Assembly (NCBI GenBank): GCA_022360095.1
Contig: JAKSDK010001090.1
Span: 1 to 64,000 of the forward strand
Length of the DNA stretch: 64,000 bases
DNA from: Phycisphaerales bacterium
GTDB lineage: Bacteria; Planctomycetota; Phycisphaerae; UBA1845; UTPLA1
Direction: 5' to 3'
In this document: positions 8,385 through 17,511 of the stretch, in pieces
How positions within the stretch are numbered: the first letter of the stretch is position 1
Layout of the letters: each line of letters opens with the position of its first letter
Made by a program: the position numbers and the translations under genes
The notes under the pieces: model-generated
Told to the model about the DNA's origin: nothing
The model's input: the letters and a program-made list of their open reading frames with translations, nothing else
The model's database searches: none

Positions 8385-8894
8385 ATGAGAATCTACAGAT
8401 ACGCCGCTTCCTTTGACAAGCTGCTGACTGACGGCGTCGCGGATCAACTGCGAACGATGATCGCGGCGGTGATGCCAAACACGAATGACATCGGATATCT
8501 GTACCTTCGGTCCCTGAAGATCGGGCCCGCCGGTCTGACCGCCGAGCTTGACGACAAATCCATTCTCATCGCGGTCATGCGGATCCTGGATGCCGCCGGC
8601 GGTCCCCCGGGAACTTCGACGCAGATCCTTGCCAATGACGTCGCTCGGCCTGATTCGGTGACGCCCAATCCTTTGTTCGATTTCAACCGCGCCTACACGG
8701 TGGAGCCGGGCAATTACCAAGCCGAAGCACTGCTCTTGGAGGGCGCTCATTTGCGAAACGGCTTGGAAAGGTACTGGTATGGCGATGACGCGCCGCTCGC
8801 GCGAAAAAACGAGCATCTCGGTATCCTCGCCGCCGATCGCGATGGCGCAGCATTGACGTTGTCAGGGTCGATCGAAGTCGAACATCGCTTCTGA
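8385..8894 (+). CDS. Prophage tail protein, hypothetical
   Basis: A 169-residue protein. I place the start at ATG 8385 because GCAAGGATGG precedes it and a longer open frame upstream runs inside the previous gene. The N-terminal half is helical (KLLTDGVADQLRTMIAAVM) and the C-terminal half beta. There is no signal peptide or membrane segment. It lies three bases before the next gene in the tail operon. No function is recognised. Confidence 0.5.
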   Translation: MRIYRYAASFDKLLTDGVADQLRTMIAAVMPNTNDIGYLYLRSLKIGPAGLTAELDDKSILIAVMRILDAAGGPPGTSTQILANDVARPDSVTPNPLFDFNRAYTVEPGNYQAEALLLEGAHLRNGLERYWYGDDAPLARKNEHLGILAADRDGAALTLSGSIEVEHRF

Positions 8895-8897
8895 TTC

Positions 8898-9656
8898 ATG
8901 AGACGCCTTCCCGAACAACTTCGAAAACAGCCGGTTCCTCGGCCGTACCCAAGACCGCGCAAGACACCTGTGTCCCTCCGTCGCTACACCACCGAAGTGC
9001 GCGGCCTTCATCGAGTCTTCAATGATCCGAAGTATCTCATCTACCGATCCAACACCGGCCCGCCCCAAGAGACGGATCTCCCTTGGGTTGAGACCGATGC
9101 GTTGCCGTTGACGCCCATCGACACCCTCCCGGACGGCACCTGGTACATCTCCGTCAGGTATTTCAACGGCGTGTTGACGTCGGGTTTCAGGCCGTTGGGT
9201 CCGAACGGCGAAACGTACATTCGGCTGGATATCGTCGGAGGCCAGGTGGTGAACGGTCCGCCGCAAGGTCCTCGACACTGGGCGCTGGAAACCCGAGCCG
9301 GCGGCGTGGTGGCGGTCGTCGCCCATTACCACGAATCGGGCGCTCTTCGTGCGAACGAATGGGCGATCGCCTACACGACGGACGGCTCCGATCCGCCGGC
9401 GGGCGCGCCGAACGTCACGAAAACGATCAAGACCCTGAAGCTGGCCATGATGCAGCACGAGCTGCCTGCACAGTTCCACGGCACGACCGTCAAAGTGCGT
9501 TTGCAGATGCGCCGCAATGACGGCACCGACGCCATGCCCGCATGGGTCTATTCCGGGAGCTCCACGATTCAAGAGATCACGGCCGACACGCAGGGGCCGG
9601 CAGCCGTTGAGCGTGCCGAGCTGTGGCGGGGCGCGATCGATACGGGGGGGCAGTGA
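8898..9656 (+). CDS. Prophage tail protein, fibronectin-like, hypothetical
   Basis: A 252-residue protein with a proline/arginine-rich N-terminus (residues 1-30). It continues with beta-rich sequence including YLIYRSNTGPPQET and WYISVRYFNGVLTSGF, patterns seen in fibronectin III-like modules. The stop TGA overlaps the ATG of the tip protein at 9656 by one base, indicating coupled synthesis. A structural role in the tail tip is inferred from position. Confidence 0.5.
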   Translation: MRRLPEQLRKQPVPRPYPRPRKTPVSLRRYTTEVRGLHRVFNDPKYLIYRSNTGPPQETDLPWVETDALPLTPIDTLPDGTWYISVRYFNGVLTSGFRPLGPNGETYIRLDIVGGQVVNGPPQGPRHWALETRAGGVVAVVAHYHESGALRANEWAIAYTTDGSDPPAGAPNVTKTIKTLKLAMMQHELPAQFHGTTVKVRLQMRRNDGTDAMPAWVYSGSSTIQEITADTQGPAAVERAELWRGAIDTGGQ

Positions 9657-12109
9657 TGGGTGTTACCGTCATCGGCCCCAACAGCGATGCCGTCACCGCC
9701 ACGACGCAACTGCCGGTCGTTCCGCCGGTGATCAAGGTCTCGCGCGAGTGGAACGACGACTTCGATCAATGGTATCCGGTTCATGATCTTCAGGCGTTGT
9801 CCGTGGTCGTGGCCGTGTCCGGCCAGGAGTTGAGCACCGCCACGATTCGCCGGTGGTACGGCCAGGGAATCACGCCGATGGAGGAGCTGGCGGAGGGTGC
9901 AACGTCGTATCCAATCAAGGAGCCCCACGACTATCGCAATTGGTGGGTCAGGATTGAATTCCCGTTTCCTGAAGACACCTACGAAACCTTCACCGGGCGA
10001 TTCAGCACGGAGCGGCGTGAGATCGGCGGCGAGGACAAGACCGATCAAGGCGGAGACAGGATCTCCACGGGCGATCAGGAGTGGACGGCCTACGGCCCGA
10101 TGCGAATCCTGGAAAAGATCGACATCAGCCAGGCCTGGATCCGATCCACCGCCTTTGACCAAAACTCTCAAGAGGATGTCACGAAGGATGCTCTGATCGA
10201 TTGGATTCCCGATATCAATGCGGGTGACACTCAGGCGTTGTCCGCCGGCAATCGGAGTCCTGAGAAGTCGTCCGGCAACCCGGGCGTTGAGGGCGAAGAG
10301 TTCGAGGCGACGTACGTCTATGGGGGCAACGAAGTCTGGTCCTACTATGAATACATCGACTACATTCTGAAGCGATTCGTCGAAAGGCCGGGCGGACCCA
10401 AGTGGAAGATCGGCGGCGCGGCCGTTGAAGCCCTGAAGCAGCTCAAGGGGTTTTTTGCGCTCGGCGATTCACGCAACGCCGCCGAGATCATTCGCGGCCT
10501 GATCAATCCGAAGCTCGGCATTGACTTCAAGATCGAGCCCTTCTCAGACAAAAACGAATCCGGCTTCGTCATTCAGGTCTCTGCCTTGGTTCCCGACGAA
10601 CTTCAGTTCGCGGGTCACGCCATTCCCAAGAACAGCGAGACCGTCGTGGTTGAGAAGGGCGACTCAAAGCACATCGAGCCGACCGTCTGGATCACGCAGG
10701 ACCATCTCTACAACAAGATTCGCTTTCTCGGGGAGCGGATTGTCGTCTGTTGCACGGTACAGGCCAGGACGCCTGAGCAAATCGCGGACGACCCTCGGAG
10801 TCCGCCCACCGTGATCGCGGGTTGGCCGCGCAAGATCCTTGACGAAGGGAAAGACGTGACGGTGGGGCCGGGTGAATCCAAGCACGTAGACTTTTCCGAG
10901 GGGTTGGATGCGGTCCCGGGCGTCGCAATAAAGAGGGGGGCTCCCAGTGATAGACTGAAACTGATCGAAGTCACGAAGACAGGATTCACCGTCAAGAATG
11001 GGTCCTCGCAAAACGACGCGTCATTTGCTTGGGAAGCGGGCGAATTGGAGCAATTGTATCTCGGCGGCGCAGTCGGCGAGGACAACGGCAACAAAGAGAA
11101 GAACGACGAGTTCCGCGCGCTGGACCGCTTCAACCATGTTTTTCAACGATATCTGGTTCCCCAGAACTGGGATCGAAACGACGGCAAGGCTGCGCCACGA
11201 CTCAATGCGCGCGCGGAGCTTCTGCCTCACAAGGACGGTGACGGGAAAAACATCGCCCCGATTCAGCAGCAGTTCAGGGAAACGCTCGATTGGTTGCCGC
11301 TGTCGGAGGGTGTGGACTACAGTCAGGATCCGCCCGTCGACCAGAACGCTACCGGTGCGACGCCGGACCCAATGAAGCCGTCCGCCTGGATCTTCCAGGT
11401 TAACGAAGAGCCCGTTGACGAAGAACCGGTCGTGGGCCCGCCGGCACCCGACCAGCAATTACCAGATGCGAATCCCGGTCAGTGGATCCAGGTTCACAAT
11501 CCTCCCGGCAACGAAGATCCGGGCATCAGTGTTTCCAGGCTCGGGTCGGATCTCGGGGTTCTGCTCGAGGCCACCCCCAATCATGACCTTGCCCTCAGTC
11601 GCGCCGAAGAGCTGGCGACGGTTCCAAGTGAGCACGCCCCCAAATACGACTGGCAGACGCTTCACGTCACGCTCGCATTCCGAGCCGACAACCGCTTGGC
11701 CATGGAAATGGAGCTGCCCGAGGACGTCGGCGGGACGCGGGACGGATCGGTCAAGGTCATTCGAATGCCGAACGCGGAGTTCTGGTATGTCGCGCCGGAA
11801 ACGGTCGTGGGCGTCGACACCGAAGGAAAGCTGCAACGGATCCCGCACAAGAACGGGCTCGTGACCCGCAACGACGCGCCGCTCATGGCGATGAGAATGG
11901 CCGGGGCGATTTCCCGATACCTCTCCGAACGTGCCCGGGCGGAGATACACATCAACGCGATCGAGCCGTGGTCTCACGCCGTTGGCAGAATCCTCGACGT
12001 CATCGAGCTTCCGAACGGGGCCGTGTCCGTCAAGAGCCCGATCGTGTCGGTGGAGTACGACTTCCAAAACAGCAAGACCATCCTTCGAACGGGATATCAA
12101 CGGCCATGA
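9656..12109 (+). CDS. Large prophage tail-tip/baseplate protein
   Basis: An 817-residue protein, the largest before the fibre gene. ATG 9656 is chosen because it overlaps the preceding stop; the frame opens 33 bases earlier. It combines beta-rich and mixed segments with an acidic/proline linker near residue 595 (NEEPVDEEPVVGPPAPDQQL). The C-terminal 100 residues end in a motif-like SPIVSVEYDFQNSKTILRT, like the ends of siphophage tail-associated or baseplate hub proteins. It overlaps the next gene by ATGA. Confidence 0.55.
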   Translation: MGVTVIGPNSDAVTATTQLPVVPPVIKVSREWNDDFDQWYPVHDLQALSVVVAVSGQELSTATIRRWYGQGITPMEELAEGATSYPIKEPHDYRNWWVRIEFPFPEDTYETFTGRFSTERREIGGEDKTDQGGDRISTGDQEWTAYGPMRILEKIDISQAWIRSTAFDQNSQEDVTKDALIDWIPDINAGDTQALSAGNRSPEKSSGNPGVEGEEFEATYVYGGNEVWSYYEYIDYILKRFVERPGGPKWKIGGAAVEALKQLKGFFALGDSRNAAEIIRGLINPKLGIDFKIEPFSDKNESGFVIQVSALVPDELQFAGHAIPKNSETVVVEKGDSKHIEPTVWITQDHLYNKIRFLGERIVVCCTVQARTPEQIADDPRSPPTVIAGWPRKILDEGKDVTVGPGESKHVDFSEGLDAVPGVAIKRGAPSDRLKLIEVTKTGFTVKNGSSQNDASFAWEAGELEQLYLGGAVGEDNGNKEKNDEFRALDRFNHVFQRYLVPQNWDRNDGKAAPRLNARAELLPHKDGDGKNIAPIQQQFRETLDWLPLSEGVDYSQDPPVDQNATGATPDPMKPSAWIFQVNEEPVDEEPVVGPPAPDQQLPDANPGQWIQVHNPPGNEDPGISVSRLGSDLGVLLEATPNHDLALSRAEELATVPSEHAPKYDWQTLHVTLAFRADNRLAMEMELPEDVGGTRDGSVKVIRMPNAEFWYVAPETVVGVDTEGKLQRIPHKNGLVTRNDAPLMAMRMAGAISRYLSERARAEIHINAIEPWSHAVGRILDVIELPNGAVSVKSPIVSVEYDFQNSKTILRTGYQRP

Positions 12110-12441
12110 AGATGAGAAGCTCTTCCAAACTGGTCCGACGCGCAAGGCCTGCAAGAAAACTGGAAGAGGAGATCTACGGAAAGATCGTCTGCGCCGGTCC
12201 CGAGGGCGAGGAGTCGCAGCCCAACTTTACGGATGAACGGTATTGGTTCGTTGAAACATTCCTCACGAGCGGCGAACCCACGGACAAGGCTGTGTTCGAG
12301 AAGCTTAGGGGCGGGCGGCACGAGATGGCCACGAACATTCGTGAGATTCTTGAGCACAGTCACCACCTGAGAATCGGACAAGACGTGAAGATTCGGATCA
12401 TACGAGACAGCGGCAATGAAAGGTATGTGGTCGCGGCATAA
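12106..12441 (+). CDS. Small prophage protein homologous to the N-terminus of the fibre protein
   Basis: A 111-residue protein starting at ATG 12106 in an ATGA overlap. It is a stand-alone version of the first about 110 residues of the downstream propeller protein: KIVCAGPEGEE and RYWFVE match AIIVEEGPRGEE and RHWFKR, and MATNIREILEHSHHLRIGQ matches MGTNIRESLTERHILEPGQ, in the same order and spacing. It probably arose by tandem duplication and may be an adaptor that docks in the tail tip. Its stop overlaps the next start by one base. Confidence 0.55.
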   Translation: MKMRSSSKLVRRARPARKLEEEIYGKIVCAGPEGEESQPNFTDERYWFVETFLTSGEPTDKAVFEKLRGGRHEMATNIREILEHSHHLRIGQDVKIRIIRDSGNERYVVAA

Positions 12442-15400
12442 TGGTTGCTCGAAGCTCATCCAGTCCGGTTCGTGAAGAGAAGCTCTCTCGCTTCAAACGC
12501 GGCAGTTACCTGGCGATCATCGTGGAGGAAGGCCCCAGGGGTGAGGAAGATTTCCTGGATCATCGCCATTGGTTCAAACGCGCGCGCGAGGTGCAGACCG
12601 AGCCGACGGCGCCGATCAAGCGGGACGTCTATCCGGAGTGGAGCCGGAACTTCCTGCACGCGATGGGCACCAACATCCGAGAGAGCCTCACCGAGCGGCA
12701 CATCCTTGAGCCGGGTCAATATGTGCTGGTCACCGAGGCGACGGACGAAGACGGCCAGACGCGCTACATCCTGGACACCCTTCCCGACGCGATCCGTTAC
12801 TTCGCCGGCGGGCCTTTCTCCGCCATCGGCACGCAACGCATGCTCGGGTTGACGTCCTGGTACGGCGGGGAGTTTCAGGATCGGTTTCTCTTCGCGAAAC
12901 CCGCACAATCAGAAATCAGGGACTTCATCTGGTTCGACGCCGGCGACAGCAAGGGCAAGCAGCTCTACGCCACGGGCACCTTTCTGTTGGACGCCAACAG
13001 CCCGGTTCCGGAGAACAGAATCCCGGCCTCCGTCATTCGATGGAACGGTACACCGGACGGCCTCACCGGCGACTGGGAAATGGTCCTGGACAAACAGCAG
13101 TTAGGTGAGGGGCACGCCCTTGTCGTCTACAAGAGCCAGCTCTACGCCTTCGGCTCGCAGGCGGCCGGCGTCAACCCCTCCAACGCCATGCGCACGCTCG
13201 ACGGCGACAACTGGTCCGACATTTCCAACAAGACGGCCGACATCAGTGGAAAGATCTATTGTGCGAAGGTCTGGCAACCGCCGGGCAGCGAGGACGAATA
13301 CCTGTTCGTCGGCGGCACGCTCAACACCTTCAACGCATCGCGTTCGAAGGGCATCGTCTATTGGGACGGCTCCACCTGGAAGAACCTCGGGAACGGCGTC
13401 ACGGTCAATCAGGGGGGCGGCTTTGCTCAGACGGGTGAAGTCCGCGCCCTCGAGGTTTACCGGGGCGTCGACAACGAGGGCGAGGAAAAGCTCTACCTCG
13501 CCGGCCACTTCGACTACGTCGACGGCGTTCAATACCTGCCGCACGGCAACGTCGCTCGGCTCAACAAGTCGCTGGAGTATGAAAAGGCGGGCGCGGGTCT
13601 GTCAGTGACCGGGACCGTAACAATTGGCTACCGAGCCCTACGCACCTATCGCGAAGCCGATCAATGGTTGCTCTTCGCCGCCGGCCTGGAGGGCACACAG
13701 GGGGATCCGCTGGTCGCCTGGAATGACGAGCAGTGGGTCAACAAGGGCGAGGTCCTGAGCAACACCGAGCCGAACGCGCCGCGTAACGTCTTTGCGCTGG
13801 AGGTCATCGCCGGCAAGCTGGCGGTCGGCGGGAAGTTCACACGCCGACAAGGCCTGCGAGGCCAATCGGCGTGCCGGCGAATCTGTTTTTATGACTTCGA
13901 TGCGGAAGTGTTCAGTGGCATCGGTCAGGGGTTCGCCGCGCGACCCCACACGCTCCTGACCTTCAAGGATCGAAAGTTCGCCGGCACAAGTGATCCGGAT
14001 CTTCATTTCGCGGAGCTGGTCAACGACGTCTGGATCTCGCCCGGCGCAAAGTTCGGCGCGCGGATCCGCAAGCTGATCGAATACAAAGGACTCATCTACG
14101 CACTCGGGGCCTTCCAGACGATCGGCGGCATGCCGGCGCTACGCATCGCCCGCAGCACGGACGGCATCACCTGGGAGGCCTTCACGACCTTCAATGACGA
14201 AACCTATTGCGCCGCCGTAAAAGGGGAAGACCTTTGGGTCGGAGGCGCGCATACGCAGGGCGGCGGTCTCAACGGACCCGGGCTTCATTCATGGTCCGGG
14301 GTTGGGGCCTGGGTGCCACGACTCGCCGAGCTGTCTATCGGCGCGGAGCCCGGGACGATCAAGGACATGATCTTCGTTGGTGATGACCTTTACCTGGTCG
14401 GAGAGTTCGACACCATCCAAGGCACGACGGGCGATGCGGTCGCGACCAAAGGCCTCGCCAGGCTGGACACGACGACGGGTGAAGTCTTCGCGTGCGGAGG
14501 CGGTCTGGAGGGGATCGCCATCGGCAACAAGCTGGCCTACTTCGCGGCGGCCGATGAAGTCATCGTCGCCGGCAACTTCAACGGACCTGTCGGGGGGATG
14601 AACAACATCCTGCGGTATGATCCCGTCGCCGATTCACTCAACGGTGTTTCGGGGGGCTCCGTTAGTTCGCCGATCGAAGCCGTCGCCGCCTTCAACGACG
14701 GCTCCGGCGAGGCCGTCTATTTCGACCATCACGGCCAGGTCGGCTCGGGCCTGGCCACCTACGGGGTCACCAAGCTGACACCCGCAGGCGCACTCAGCCG
14801 CGTCGGCGAAGAGGGCGGGGAGCTGGACAACCATGTCACGGTCATTCGTTTGGAGAATGGCGTGATGGAGTTCGGGGGCGACTTTCTCGCGGTGGGTGAG
14901 CCGTCCGACCGGCCGGACATCCCCGAGATGTACTTTGCGCTCTACGGGCCGGACGGCTACGTCCATGCCCGGGGCGGCGTCGGTTTCAATCCGACGTTCA
15001 GCGCGCTCCAGCTCGGCGGCGGGGACGTTCAGACGCTCTTTGTCTATCAACCCGACGACGAACCCTGTAAACGAATGCTGTTGGGCCTGACCGTCTACGC
15101 GCGTTCGAGCATCTATTGCGAATCCATTTCGGCGGTCACGGACGCCGGCCATCGAAACATCCAGGGCGGTCTTCGTGACAGCAGCCTTCAGAGTGTTCCG
15201 GCTCAGGTCTACGGGGTCGTCAAGCTGTCCAACGGCAGATGGGGGATCGTCGGTAATTTCGGACAGGGCTACAACCCACACCTTGGTGAGGACCTGCCCG
15301 AGGGCGTCGCGGAACTCGTCCGTTGCAACTGTGTCATGGAGTTCGACGGCACCTATCTCATTCCGATGGGAGACGGCCTGATCGGCGGCGCGCAGGAAGG

Positions 15401-16163
15401 CCTGGCCATGACCGAATACCTGGGCTCCGTCGTCGCCGGCGGGTCCGAGCCTCCGCAGATCTTCGACCGCGAGACCAAGGAATGGTCGAAGCTCGGCGGC
15501 GAGCACTGGCAACCGAACTCCGCGACGAATTGGATGATGGTGCACGGCGAGAAGCTCGCGGCGCTGGGAGCCCTCCGAAACAACAACAACACCTACCAAT
15601 ACGCCGAGTTTGACGGCATGTCGGAGATCTGGACGCAGGAAGCCATCACCGGCATGAGCGAATTGAGACACGGCTTGAAGATCGATCGAGGCCAGGGAGA
15701 GGAGTTCTACGTCGGCGGGATCGCCTTGCCTGGGTATACCTGTATACGAAAGCGCGTCGGCAGCGCGTTTGCGGACCTTCCAGGACTCGCGATCGAGGGG
15801 GAATGCCGATCCATCACCTTCCTCAACAGCCCCACGCTCGGCTGGATTCTGGTCGCGGCCGGCGGATTCAACGGGGCCATCGACGGCCAGGTGGTCTACT
15901 ACCGGTTCGATACGGAGGCCTGGCACTTTGTTGCGGAGTCTTCGATCCTCGGAATCGCGACCTGGGTGTGGGCGGATCAGCGTCGCGGGGTCGTTCTGCT
16001 GGGGGCCGGCGGGATCGACACCCTCGTAAGCGAAGGCGGCGAGGCCAACATCGCGGTGTTCAACCCGGAAGACGGCAGCGTCAAGATCCCCTTCGAAGGC
16101 GGCGTCAACGGGTTCGTCTCATTTATTGGCGACGGGACGGAAACGATGAGGTTCGCGCCATGA
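12441..16163 (+). CDS. Beta-propeller tail fibre/receptor-binding protein
   Basis: A 1240-residue protein. Residues 1-115 form the same module as the preceding small protein and are the likely tail attachment domain. The rest consists of repeated blades with a recurring pattern of a hydrophobic strand, then VGGTFN/AGHF/VGGKF, then an aromatic 'W.. NG' turn (for example YLFVGGTLNTFNASRSKGIV, KLYLAGHFDYVDG, KLAVGGKFTRRQG). This resembles Kelch/delta-60-type propellers. Size and position make it the best candidate for host recognition. No trimerisation or peptidase domain was noticed. Confidence 0.55.
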   Translation: MVARSSSSPVREEKLSRFKRGSYLAIIVEEGPRGEEDFLDHRHWFKRAREVQTEPTAPIKRDVYPEWSRNFLHAMGTNIRESLTERHILEPGQYVLVTEATDEDGQTRYILDTLPDAIRYFAGGPFSAIGTQRMLGLTSWYGGEFQDRFLFAKPAQSEIRDFIWFDAGDSKGKQLYATGTFLLDANSPVPENRIPASVIRWNGTPDGLTGDWEMVLDKQQLGEGHALVVYKSQLYAFGSQAAGVNPSNAMRTLDGDNWSDISNKTADISGKIYCAKVWQPPGSEDEYLFVGGTLNTFNASRSKGIVYWDGSTWKNLGNGVTVNQGGGFAQTGEVRALEVYRGVDNEGEEKLYLAGHFDYVDGVQYLPHGNVARLNKSLEYEKAGAGLSVTGTVTIGYRALRTYREADQWLLFAAGLEGTQGDPLVAWNDEQWVNKGEVLSNTEPNAPRNVFALEVIAGKLAVGGKFTRRQGLRGQSACRRICFYDFDAEVFSGIGQGFAARPHTLLTFKDRKFAGTSDPDLHFAELVNDVWISPGAKFGARIRKLIEYKGLIYALGAFQTIGGMPALRIARSTDGITWEAFTTFNDETYCAAVKGEDLWVGGAHTQGGGLNGPGLHSWSGVGAWVPRLAELSIGAEPGTIKDMIFVGDDLYLVGEFDTIQGTTGDAVATKGLARLDTTTGEVFACGGGLEGIAIGNKLAYFAAADEVIVAGNFNGPVGGMNNILRYDPVADSLNGVSGGSVSSPIEAVAAFNDGSGEAVYFDHHGQVGSGLATYGVTKLTPAGALSRVGEEGGELDNHVTVIRLENGVMEFGGDFLAVGEPSDRPDIPEMYFALYGPDGYVHARGGVGFNPTFSALQLGGGDVQTLFVYQPDDEPCKRMLLGLTVYARSSIYCESISAVTDAGHRNIQGGLRDSSLQSVPAQVYGVVKLSNGRWGIVGNFGQGYNPHLGEDLPEGVAELVRCNCVMEFDGTYLIPMGDGLIGGAQEGLAMTEYLGSVVAGGSEPPQIFDRETKEWSKLGGEHWQPNSATNWMMVHGEKLAALGALRNNNNTYQYAEFDGMSEIWTQEAITGMSELRHGLKIDRGQGEEFYVGGIALPGYTCIRKRVGSAFADLPGLAIEGECRSITFLNSPTLGWILVAAGGFNGAIDGQVVYYRFDTEAWHFVAESSILGIATWVWADQRRGVVLLGAGGIDTLVSEGGEANIAVFNPEDGSVKIPFEGGVNGFVSFIGDGTETMRFAP

Positions 16164-16789
16164 TCACCACCGTGAACTTTCTGTTGGCCGGCGGCGAGGA
16201 CACCTACATCAATCAGACCGCGCCGGACATGAACTATGCAGGCAGCGAATTCTTCGTTGCGGGTCGTTTCTTTGGGCAGAACATCCGATCGCTTCACCGG
16301 GTCGACTTGAGCGGGATCATCCCGGCAGGGTCAACGATCCACAGCGCAACATACCGGCCGAACTGCACCGGGCCGGCCGCCCCGTTCACGGCGATCGTAT
16401 TCGAGGAGCTGGTCGACGGCTGGGATTACAACGAGGTGACGTGGAATTCAAAGCTGACGGGTGTCCCTTGGTTGTTCCCGGGCGGCGATTTCTACAACGG
16501 CAATGAGGTCAACGGCCTTTTGCCCGACGTGGTCGGAAGGGCGTCCTTCGGGGGTTTTGCCGCGATGGTGCAGGAGGCGATCGACAACAGGGCCGGGAAG
16601 CTGATCTTCCTGATGAGACGAGAAATTGAAGCCGGGGGGAATTCGTTCGCGGTCTTCTCTTCAGTGGCCGAGGCCGATCTCGGCACGGCCGCGCTGTTGG
16701 ATGTTGATTTTACGCCGCCGACGACGGTGCTCAGTTTCGAACGCGGACAGAGCCGCGGCATGGTGCGCGGCATGAACAGAGGGTCATGA
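16160..16789 (+). CDS. Prophage DNRLRE-like (CBM96-like) surface protein
   Basis: A 209-residue protein from ATG 16160 (ATGA overlap with the fibre gene). The sequence DTYINQTAPDMNYAGSEFFV followed by SLHRVDLSGIIPAGSTIHSA and a later W-D-Y-N-E-V-T-W fits the DNRLRE family ('D-x-x-I-...-N-Y-G...L-R-F-D-L-S-x-I-P-x-G-A-x-I-x-S-A...V-T-W'). These are beta modules related to carbohydrate-binding family 96 and found on surface proteins and phage fibres. It is likely to bind a surface glycan. It ends in an ATGA overlap with the next gene. Confidence 0.6.
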   Translation: MITTVNFLLAGGEDTYINQTAPDMNYAGSEFFVAGRFFGQNIRSLHRVDLSGIIPAGSTIHSATYRPNCTGPAAPFTAIVFEELVDGWDYNEVTWNSKLTGVPWLFPGGDFYNGNEVNGLLPDVVGRASFGGFAAMVQEAIDNRAGKLIFLMRREIEAGGNSFAVFSSVAEADLGTAALLDVDFTPPTTVLSFERGQSRGMVRGMNRGS

Positions 16790-17499
16790 ACATGGAATAC
16801 CTACACCAGAAAAATACACCGTTTCGCCGAGCTGTTCCGCTTGTGAGCGCCAACACCCCCGCGAACTTTTTGAGCACGGCGCTGACTTACAACGCCGCGA
16901 GATATCTGGACGACGGGGGAGCCTGGACGGCATTCGCGCCGGCGTCCGCGCCGGCTCAAATTGGAACGACGGGCTCCTATGACATCAAATTGACGGCCGG
17001 CGAGTGTAACCATGACCAGATTATCCTGATCTTGAGTGCGGACGGGGGGGCGACCTTTCAGGTGTCGATCAATTTGGTCGATACTTGGCCCCCTCGTTCT
17101 GTTTCGGTGAGCGTGGATGCGGTTGTGGCGGTGAAGGACCCGGGCAACAAGCTCGGTGATGACGTGCCGCTGGAAATGCGGCAGCATGCTTACAAGGAGT
17201 TTCGGTTGACGAAGGTCGCCAAGGACCTGAATCCGATTCAGGGGTATTGGGCGGGCAAGACGCTGCGGTTTGTGGTGTACGACAACCTGAAGCCGCCCAA
17301 TTCGAAGTTTGCGGTGGAGAATGCGGACATCGCGCTGGAGGATAATGATACGGTGGCGGTGGTGCCGGTGAAGCCGGCGGATTCGGCAAATGCGGCGGAC
17401 AACTTGTTATGGATTCTTTGGGATGTGACGACGGTGGGGCAGGAGACGGATGAGATTCATGGGGTGTTGAAAATAGAGGTGGGGATTAAGACGGCTTAA
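16786..17499 (+). CDS. Putative baseplate/upper fibre protein, last gene of the tail operon
   Basis: A 237-residue protein starting at ATG 16786. The second half is beta-rich (EFRLTKVAKDLNPIQGYWAG, TLRFVVYDNLKPPNSKFAV, LLWILWDVTTVGQETDEIHG) and resembles the N-terminal domain of BppU-like baseplate upper proteins, which describe strands around an I-Q-G-x-x-x-G core. It ends 13 bases before the convergently transcribed regulator at 17512 and closes the late operon. The family resemblance is by eye. Confidence 0.5.
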   Translation: MNMEYLHQKNTPFRRAVPLVSANTPANFLSTALTYNAARYLDDGGAWTAFAPASAPAQIGTTGSYDIKLTAGECNHDQIILILSADGGATFQVSINLVDTWPPRSVSVSVDAVVAVKDPGNKLGDDVPLEMRQHAYKEFRLTKVAKDLNPIQGYWAGKTLRFVVYDNLKPPNSKFAVENADIALEDNDTVAVVPVKPADSANAADNLLWILWDVTTVGQETDEIHGVLKIEVGIKTA

Positions 17500-17511
17500 T
17501 GACAAGAATGA

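Noticed and set aside
14634-15926. 430-residue minus-strand frame opposite the fibre gene
   Set aside because: Composition and position are those of a complementary-strand shadow. The + strand frame shows clear propeller repeats.
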